A program made the position numbers and the translations under genes. From IMG/VR virus record IMGVR_UViG_3300025082_000057, positions 1 through 26,922 of that record: a stretch of 26,922 bases of DNA, one strand, 5' to 3'. The notes beneath the pieces were generated by a model. That model made no database searches, was not told the DNA's origin, and was given only the letters and a program-made list of their open reading frames with translations. Origin of the DNA: a virus. Every line of letters starts with the position of its first letter. The stretch's first letter is position 1. This document shows positions 23,358-26,922 of this stretch, piece after piece.

Positions 23358-24158
23358 TCAGTCGCGAGACAGGACGTCGATCTGGCGTCGTAAGCGCTCG
23401 ATCTCATCCTTGTCCGCAATTTTCTCGTTCTCGGCAATTTCGCCCTCGCTCGATTCGTCGAGATGACGCGAAGCAAACTTACGCGCTTCCATCGCCGCAG
23501 CAGTTACGGGCGCATTCGGATTGCCGGCGGTTTCGCCCTTCGCCCAATCGAATCCGACCAGCACCAGATGCTGTTCGAGGCAGGCTTCATGGAAGCACTC
23601 CCAAAGTTCGAGCTGCATTTCCACGCCGCGTGCGAACACTTGCACGTTTTGCAGCTTTTCATCGAACAGATCGGAGCCGTCATGGCGATTGGCCATTTGC
23701 GTGAGCTGCTTGGATTTCGTAACCGCCATCGTCTTGTTGTAATCGACGGCGCGCTTCGAGAGATAGCAGAGATCGCGGAGCAGCGATTTCTGCGCGTACT
23801 TGACCGGGATCGCGCCCGGGTCGACCTGCTCGATGTCGATATCGAACTCCAAGGCCAAATTGTGAACGAGATTGCTCAAGCCGGCGATGAACACTTCGTT
23901 CGCCGGGTGCTCGATCGCGTAGAACGGATCGGACGCAGCGTCCTGCGCGGTGGCGGCCATCTGCACGGCCACACCCTCGGCGACCAGCCGGTTAATGCGA
24001 TCCGTCTCGCTCTCATTATTCAGGAACGCGGTGAGTGCTTCGTCGGCCTGCTTCGCCACCGCAGACGGGTTCTTGTCGTCGCCGGCTTTCACCAAAACGG
24101 GATTGGCCATCGTATCGGCCGGATTCTTAGTGTTGATCTTGTTGGCTTTCTTTGGCAT
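23358..24158 (-). CDS. Hypothetical early protein, 266 residues
   Basis: This is a soluble, helical protein. The N-terminal 45 residues are polar and lysine-rich (MPKKANKINTKNPADTMANP). The central part holds FYAIEHPANEVFIAGLSNLVHNLALEFDIDIEQ, and the C-terminus is a charged coiled coil (EGEIAENEKIADKDEIERLRR). The ATG at 24158 has GAGGTGA five bases upstream and is preferred to the GTG at 24167. Genes flanking it on both sides are separated by terminator-like structures, so it may form its own transcript, and one coding for a fairly abundant protein. No family recognised. Confidence 0.7.
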   Translation of the reverse strand: MPKKANKINTKNPADTMANPVLVKAGDDKNPSAVAKQADEALTAFLNNESETDRINRLVAEGVAVQMAATAQDAASDPFYAIEHPANEVFIAGLSNLVHNLALEFDIDIEQVDPGAIPVKYAQKSLLRDLCYLSKRAVDYNKTMAVTKSKQLTQMANRHDGSDLFDEKLQNVQVFARGVEMQLELWECFHEACLEQHLVLVGFDWAKGETAGNPNAPVTAAAMEARKFASRHLDESSEGEIAENEKIADKDEIERLRRQIDVLSRD

Positions 24159-24187
24159 GGTAATCACCTCTTGGGTTTAGGTTGAAG

Positions 24188-24230
24188 AAAAACATCGGAG
24201 CGCGAATGCGCTATGTCTTTTGATCCGATG
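24188..24230 (-). terminator. Probable intrinsic terminator with compound stem
   Basis: Leftward, CATCGG (24230-24225) pairs with CCGATG (24198-24193). Just inside the 3' arm, a 5-bp stem AGCGC/GCGCT with loop ATTC is stacked (24212-24199). TTTTT follows at 24192-24188. A 12-base bulge makes it imperfect. It lies between the 44-residue membrane protein gene and the 266-residue gene. Confidence 0.6.
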
Positions 24231-24250
24231 ATCTTTAGTTGATCCTCGCG

Positions 24251-24385
24251 TCAGAACAACGCGATTACTCGCGACGCTCCCACCGCTGCCACGAACAGCA
24301 CAGCGATGATTCCCATCGCTGCCGTGAACAGCAGAGCAATCGCATTCCATTTGTTCATGTCGTGCTTCGGGGTTACATTGTTCAT
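24251..24385 (-). CDS. Small single-span membrane protein (44 residues)
   Basis: The ATG at 24385 follows GGAAGGAACTGTG, a strong ribosome binding site. After a polar start (MNNVTPKHDMNKWN) comes one span (AIALLFTAAMGIIAVLFVAA) and a short tail with Arg. It is followed by the compound terminator. Function is unknown. It is one of several small membrane proteins at the front of the early block. Confidence 0.65.
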   Translation of the reverse strand: MNNVTPKHDMNKWNAIALLFTAAMGIIAVLFVAAVGASRVIALF

Positions 24386-24413
24386 CACAGTTCCTTCCAA
24401 TGTTAGGGATGCA

Positions 24414-24433
24414 GCCCCGCCACCCGGCGGGGC
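24414..24433 (-). promoter_or_regulatory. Perfect 8-bp GC hairpin upstream of the 44-residue gene
   Basis: GCCCCGCC at 24414-24421 and GGCGGGGC at 24426-24433 enclose a 4-base loop. No T run follows leftward. It lies between the DUF4326 stop and the ribosome binding site of the next gene. Confidence 0.6.
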
Positions 24434-24449
24434 CATCCCGGTTCAAACG

Positions 24450-24710
24450 CTATTTCTTGCCGGCGAGCGCCCGCAAGATCAGGTCGCCGTGGCACATCTG
24501 CGGCGAACACCAGCAGACCAAGCTCTTGCCGACTAGCGGTGCCAGGTCGAGCCGTGGCAGAACGTGCTTCGCAAATTTGCGCAATACATCCTTGCGCGAG
24601 CCATGCTCGCCAATGACGTAAGGGTTTCCCCATTTCGAGCCACGCCCGATATAAATCGCGTCATCAGGGATATGGTGAAATTGGCTTCTCAAGTTAAATA
24701 CTCGTGGCAT
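24450..24710 (-). CDS. DUF4326 protein
   Basis: This is an 86-residue protein. DDAIYIGRGSKWGNPYVIGE, SRKDVLRKFAKHVLP and the C-terminal LVGKSLVCWCSPQMCHGDLI carry the full DUF4326 signature ('yiGRgs.wGNPy.ig..gsr...i..y...l........l.GK.L.CwC.P..CHgdvL'). The conserved Cys and His residues at the end suggest metal or nucleotide chemistry, but no activity is established to my knowledge. It is common in phages. The ATG at 24710 (with GGAAAG upstream) shares a base with the stop of the preceding ORF. A truncated second copy of its C-terminus lies at 25116-25154. Confidence 0.85.
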   Translation of the reverse strand: MPRVFNLRSQFHHIPDDAIYIGRGSKWGNPYVIGEHGSRKDVLRKFAKHVLPRLDLAPLVGKSLVCWCSPQMCHGDLILRALAGKK

Positions 24711-24823
24711 CAAAACTTTCCTTTCAGTCGGTTGAGAAACCTCGGGATCGCCCCGATCAAGGTCGGGAGCGAGACGATCCAGAGCATGAACGCTATCGCG
24801 AGGCAGACCCCTAGTGCTACCAT
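24710..24823 (-). CDS. Very small membrane protein (37 residues)
   Basis: This frame begins MVALGVCLAIAFMLWIVSLP and ends with basic residues (RFLNRLKGKF). One span is predicted over residues 2-27. The start overlaps the previous gene by 7 bases and the TGA shares a base with the DUF4326 ATG (TGATG), so it is embedded in a coupled set. Confidence 0.6.
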   Translation of the reverse strand: MVALGVCLAIAFMLWIVSLPTLIGAIPRFLNRLKGKF

Positions 24824-25062
24824 GTACGACGCCCGCCGAAGGTCGGCATTCTCCATGCTTCCGAGCGGAAAGCGGGATGGTTAGCCAGCGACCATTTCAT
24901 CAAAGGGAACGCCTCGTTTCTATACCAGTTCCACATTTTGCGGCCGGCGTGCTTTGAAACCGTCGCGATCAAGAGCGACAACACGATGATAATCGCCCAG
25001 AACACGACGGCGAGGGGCAGGGTAACGGTCACAAGAATCGCGAAGTAAAGCAGTCCAGACAT
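24817..25062 (-). CDS. Small membrane protein (81 residues)
   Basis: The ATG at 25062 has GAAGGAGACTGAAA upstream. Residues 3-35 are a long hydrophobic stretch (LLYFAILVTVTLPLAVVFWA and on), either one extended span or a tight hairpin. A basic helix (KHAGRKMWNWYRNEAF) and a polar end with WRMPTFGG follow. Function is unknown. Position at the front of the early block suggests a host-envelope or superinfection role. Confidence 0.65.
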   Translation of the reverse strand: MSGLLYFAILVTVTLPLAVVFWAIIIVLSLLIATVSKHAGRKMWNWYRNEAFPLMKWSLANHPAFRSEAWRMPTFGGRRTW

Positions 25063-25083
25063 TTTCAGTCTCCTTCGGTTGGT

Positions 25084-25108
25084 GGGCGCCAGCCCCATGC
25101 CGGCGCCC
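25084..25108 (-). promoter_or_regulatory. GC hairpin between the DUF4326 remnant and the next gene
   Basis: GGGCGCC at 25084-25090 pairs with GGCGCCC at 25102-25108, with two further pairs inside after one mismatch. The rightward reading continues CCTTTATTT, so it could end rightward transcripts weakly. Leftward no T run follows. Confidence 0.5.
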
Positions 25109-25115
25109 CTTTATT

Positions 25116-25154
25116 TCAGTCGGCCAGTGCGGCCAAGATCAGATCGCCGTGGCA
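25116..25154 (-). pseudogene. Remnant of a second DUF4326 gene (C-terminal 12 codons)
   Basis: Leftward these bases read CHGDLILAALAD and stop, matching CHGDLILRALAGKK at the end of the intact DUF4326 gene, with the DNA core TGCCACGGCGAYCTGATCTT shared. The rest of the gene is gone. The 57-residue zinc-finger-like gene now ends four bases before it. Confidence 0.7.
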
Positions 25155-25158
25155 AGAT

Positions 25159-25332
25159 TCAAAACGGGATGTCGTCATCGATGTTCGGCAACAACAAGGG
25201 GATGATGTATGAATCGACCGTCTCCATCCCAATCGTATCACGGATGTCGTTGTCGCAAAGCAGACAGACGCTGCCCAGGTCGCGGACATCAGCCGCATTC
25301 ATAACGTCGCCACAGAATGAACAAATGGTCAT
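25159..25332 (-). CDS. 57-residue zinc-finger-like protein with an SSB-type C-terminal tip
   Basis: The ATG at 25332 follows AAAGGATTGAGCG. The N-terminus MTICSFCGDVM and the later VCLLCDND give two CxxC pairs 15 residues apart, a plausible zinc ribbon. The C-terminus is PNIDDDIPF. The last six residues equal the acidic tip of E. coli SSB, and the SSB of this phage ends DEDVPF. That tip docks proteins of replication and repair, so this product may mimic SSB to capture a host partner. It is the first gene of the leftward block. Two CxxC pairs and the tip are seen in the sequence; the function is inferred. Confidence 0.65.
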   Translation of the reverse strand: MTICSFCGDVMNAADVRDLGSVCLLCDNDIRDTIGMETVDSYIIPLLLPNIDDDIPF

Positions 25333-25455
25333 CGCTCAATCCTTTCAAGGAAGTTTCAGGGAAGTGGGTGGGTGTGTCTTGGTAAGGGAACGACTAGGAA
25401 ATCGCCTCAAGCCCGCTCAAGGGGGAAACTACGTTTAGGCCGCTGCAGCGAAGCT

Positions 25456-25543
25456 AGAAAACCTTCCGTTTCGGCCTTGCTTTGCAGATGTACTCGATGT
25501 TCAACCGGCAAGAAGAACCCGAAACGGATGTTTAGGTTTTCTT
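25456..25543. repeat. Interrupted inverted repeat
   Basis: Bases 25456-25474 (AGAAAACCTTCCGTTTCGG) match the reverse complement of 25520-25543, except that the right arm carries TGTTTA in place of a single A. The arms are separated by 45 bases. Confidence 0.8.
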
Positions 25544-25614
25544 ACTAAGCGAAGCGCGCCGACCCCTTGAACTGGCGTAAGCCCGAACTGAAAAAAGCAA
25601 CCCTACCAATAAGT

Positions 25615-25633
25615 GCGGCGAAGCCGCTCTCCT
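25615..25633 (+). repeat. 19-base direct repeat, copy 1
   Basis: GCGGCGAAGCCGCTCTCCT, identical to 25975-25993. The first 13 bases form a 5-bp stem with a GAA loop. Confidence 0.9.
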
Positions 25634-25859
25634 TGAATAACGGGTTCTTCCTTACGGGCGTGAGGGGCTTCCCCCCAAAACATTCTGTCATTCAATAAAA
25701 AAGCGAAGCGCGACAACGGAGCGATTCTCTTCTGCCTTAAAAATGACATTTGTTTTGGGTCGGCCCCGTCCAAGTCACACACACACACTGTACACTCCCA
25801 AGGCAGCGACGCGCCTCGATGCGGAGTTCGGTTTCGGGGAGCGCGAGTACGAGCATCAA

Positions 25860-25881
25860 GCACGAAACCCTCGATTCGTGC
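25860..25881. repeat. 7-bp inverted repeat
   Basis: GCACGAA at 25860-25866 and TTCGTGC at 25875-25881 enclose 8 bases. A hairpin or operator is possible. Confidence 0.5.
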
Positions 25882-25974
25882 GGCTGCGAGAGTGCGCTAA
25901 TCGAAGCCGGTACGACGCACAGGCGCAGAGTGGAATCGATCATGCGACCAATTAGCTCCCGAAATTGAAAAAGC

Positions 25975-25993
25975 GCGGCGAAGCCGCTCTCCT
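25975..25993 (+). repeat. 19-base direct repeat, copy 2
   Basis: Exact partner of 25615-25633, 360 bases downstream, preceded by an A-rich stretch as copy 1 is preceded by AT-rich sequence. Confidence 0.9.
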
Positions 25994-26002
25994 ATCGGGC
26001 GT

Positions 26003-26040
26003 TGTCGCCATCGCGAAAGCGATTGGAGCGCATAGCGACA
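26003..26040. other. Nested stem-loop with GAAA loop
   Basis: TGTCGC (26003-26008) pairs with GCGACA (26035-26040). Inside, ATCGC and GCGAT (26010-26023) close a GAAA loop of GNRA type. It could act as RNA or DNA structure in the control region. Confidence 0.5.
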
Positions 26041-26056
26041 TCGAACAGCGTTCGAT
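26040..26056. promoter_or_regulatory. Palindrome ATCGAAC-AGC-GTTCGAT, operator candidate
   Basis: Perfect 7-base arms around AGC, 207 bases upstream of the terminase promoter candidate. The GAAC/GTTC arms recall LexA-type operators, but the 3-base centre does not match known LexA spacing. Confidence 0.45.
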
Positions 26057-26069
26057 AATCTAGGGCCAT

Positions 26070-26087
26070 GAACCGGCCCGTCGGTTC
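26070..26087. repeat. 6-bp inverted repeat GAACCG/CGGTTC
   Basis: Arms at 26070-26075 and 26082-26087 with a 6-base centre, next in a row of palindromes leading to the terminase gene. Confidence 0.45.
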
Positions 26088-26094
26088 TCGGGGT

Positions 26095-26114
26095 CAAGGG
26101 AAAGATTTCCCTTG
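26095..26114. promoter_or_regulatory. 20-base palindrome CAAGGGAAAGATTTCCCTTG
   Basis: Perfect 9-base arms around GA. The length and symmetry suggest a dimeric protein-binding site or, given the nearby terminase gene, part of a packaging site. Confidence 0.6.
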
Positions 26115-26120
26115 CGGGGC

Positions 26121-26138
26121 GTCGGGGCAGAGCCCGAC
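26121..26138. repeat. 6-bp inverted repeat GTCGGG/CCCGAC
   Basis: Arms at 26121-26126 and 26133-26138 with loop GCAGAG. Only 6 bases separate it from the 20-base palindrome. Confidence 0.45.
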
Positions 26139-26262
26139 ATCTTGGTTCTATCCTTTCTTCCTTTGTCCATGATCCTCTCTTTGCCGGCGTGTAAATCACT
26201 ATTCCAGCATCTTTCGGTGTGAAATCGCAACGCGCTGCAACTACGTCCCTTTTACCCTGGGG

Positions 26263-26292
26263 TTGACATGATCCGACGAGATCGGCTTCTAT
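26263..26292 (+). promoter_or_regulatory. Sigma70-like promoter candidate for the terminase genes
   Basis: A perfect TTGACA at 26263-26268 is followed after 18 bases by TTCTAT, a weak -10 match. Transcription would begin near 26299 and give a leader of about 30 bases before the ATG at 26330. This also argues against the upstream ATG at 26291. Confidence 0.4.
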
Positions 26293-26329
26293 GGCTTACC
26301 CCCCTCGGTCCCTCAGCAAGGAGCAACAG

Positions 26330-26770
26330 ATGACCACGCGAAAACGGTCCAAAAGCTCCATCAAACATCCCGTTCCAGGCCTCCCCGACATCCATCTCAC
26401 ACGTAGACAGAAGAACCTCGCCGATATCTTTGTCCATGGCGTCCCAAACGAGGAAGGCGTGATGGAACGCGTGACCATAACAAAAGCAGGCCCTCTCGCA
26501 GGATATGCCCAAGGACAGAGCGGTAGAGCAGTCGCGTCAAAGACCTTGCGACTACCTCATGTCCAGGCGTACATCTTCCAACAGGTGGCTGAGAAGGTGG
26601 GTATGAGCGCGGTCGGCGCTGTCCATGCAGTGGCTCATCTGTCTGAGAGTGCGCAGTCCGAGTATGTCAGGCTCGAAGCCAGCAAGGACATTCTCGATCG
26701 CGCGGGCTTCAAAGCACCGGACAAAAAGATCATTCAGCAGGACGTAGCAATTACGATTGACCTCGGCTGA
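26330..26770 (+). CDS. terS: Terminase small subunit
   Basis: This is a 146-residue protein from ATG 26330, which has AAGGAGCAACAG directly before it; an upstream in-frame ATG at 26291 has no ribosome binding site. After a basic N-terminus (TTRKRSKSS), LTRRQKNLADIFVHG and ITKAGPLAGYAQGQSGRAVAS form the helix-turn-helix region typical of phage small terminases ('lt.kq..Fa..y...g..t.AA..AGy...sa...as.lL..p.V...i'). LRLPHVQAYIFQQVAEK follows as part of the same domain, then an oligomerisation helix (EYVRLEASKDILDRAGFKAP) and a short acidic end. It binds the packaging site and directs the large subunit, expected just beyond the window. The inverted repeats upstream are candidate targets. Confidence 0.85.
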   Translation: MTTRKRSKSSIKHPVPGLPDIHLTRRQKNLADIFVHGVPNEEGVMERVTITKAGPLAGYAQGQSGRAVASKTLRLPHVQAYIFQQVAEKVGMSAVGAVHAVAHLSESAQSEYVRLEASKDILDRAGFKAPDKKIIQQDVAITIDLG

Positions 26771-26922
26771 GCGATGGTCCGATGGGGTAAAGAGACCCCC
26801 CCCCTCCGAAAGCCGGGTTCTCCCCTACCCCATAAGGTACACCGCAGCTATAAATCTTCTGAAAGGCTCTGAGATTATTTTGAACCCGCTATTACTTTCG
26901 GTTTGTGTCGTTCTTTGCATTT
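26771..26922. other. Window end, no supported gene
   Basis: This stretch has a C-rich run and an inverted pair TGGGGTA/TACCCCA around it. No open frame with a ribosome binding site is completed. The large terminase gene is expected further on. Confidence 0.5.

Larger units (their letters stand above)
25448..25984 (+). repeat. Cluster of five GCGAAGC mini-hairpin motifs
   Basis: GCGAAGC occurs at 25448, 25550, 25618, 25703 and 25978. Two copies are in the context AAGCGAAGCGCG (25550 and 25703), and two lie inside GCGGCGAAGCCGC. The heptamer folds as a very stable mini-hairpin with a GAA loop when single-stranded. Elsewhere I noticed only scattered copies, such as near 23468. Confidence 0.75.
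25333..26262. other. Repeat-rich intergenic region between divergent blocks
   Basis: No convincing gene is present in about 930 bases. The open frames here have low-complexity or arginine-rich translations and no good ribosome binding sites. The region lies between the start of the leftward early block and the rightward terminase gene. It contains a long interrupted inverted repeat, two copies of a 19-base direct repeat, five GCGAAGC motifs, a (CA)6 run at 25776-25788 and at least six further inverted repeats. Such content fits a control region, replication origin or packaging site. I found no convincing leftward promoter by eye. Confidence 0.7.

Noticed and set aside
25615-25993. CRISPR-like array
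   Set aside because: Only two copies of the 19-base repeat, 360 bases apart, without regular spacers.
26040-26056. LexA box
   Set aside because: GAAC and GTTC arms are present but the three-base centre matches neither the Gram-positive nor the alphaproteobacterial LexA spacing; kept only as a generic palindrome.
25603-26199. Several open frames on both strands in the repeat-rich region
   Set aside because: Arg/Pro-rich translations, no good start signals and interruption by repeats; treated as non-coding.

Overview
The window is most of a double-stranded DNA tailed phage with podovirus-type virion genes. The rightward virion genes are tail nozzle, three T7-like internal virion (ejection) proteins and a tail fibre. 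A small terminase subunit gene starts a second rightward unit at the other end. I see no phage RNA polymerase, no DNA polymerase, no integrase and no CI-type repressor. The 3TM holin of the gene-transfer-agent type and the moderate GC content point to an alphaproteobacterial host. That host call is inference. Whether the phage is virulent cannot be settled from this window.

Layout. Bases 1-9606 (+) hold the virion block, packed with 1-4 base overlaps. Bases 9619-12527 (+) hold small proteins and a lysis block: a one-TM protein, a secreted trypsin-like serine protease, a small beta-rich protein, a soluble-transglycosylase-like endolysin and a 3TM holin. At about 12.6 kb the coding strand flips. 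Bases 12624-25332 (-) hold one long, densely overlapping leftward early and replication block. Bases 25333-26262 have no credible gene and are rich in inverted and direct repeats. A TTGACA element precedes the small terminase gene at 26330-26770 (+), and the large terminase would follow beyond the window.

The leftward block, read in its own direction from 25332, starts with very small proteins. Many are single-span membrane proteins, and GC-rich hairpins and two intrinsic terminators lie between them. Replication and recombination follow: a winged-helix protein, RusA-like resolvase, a DnaT/O-like protein, a helicase-loader-like protein, a PD-(D/E)XK nuclease, a DUF932-like protein, a Rad52-family annealing protein and SSB. 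The block ends with small accessory genes and a stand-alone protein resembling domain IV of DnaA. Together these suggest lambda-like use of the host replisome, with phage-encoded initiation, annealing and resolution functions.

Most interesting items: the solo DnaA domain IV protein; a 57-residue zinc-finger-like protein ending in DDDIPF, the SSB C-terminal tip; the secreted protease beside the lysis genes; the repeat-rich intergenic region with five GCGAAGC mini-hairpin motifs; and a 55-base duplication flanking the Rad52 gene with paralogous small genes. At least eight probable genes of 60 codons or fewer are included because their overlaps and ribosome binding sites support them.
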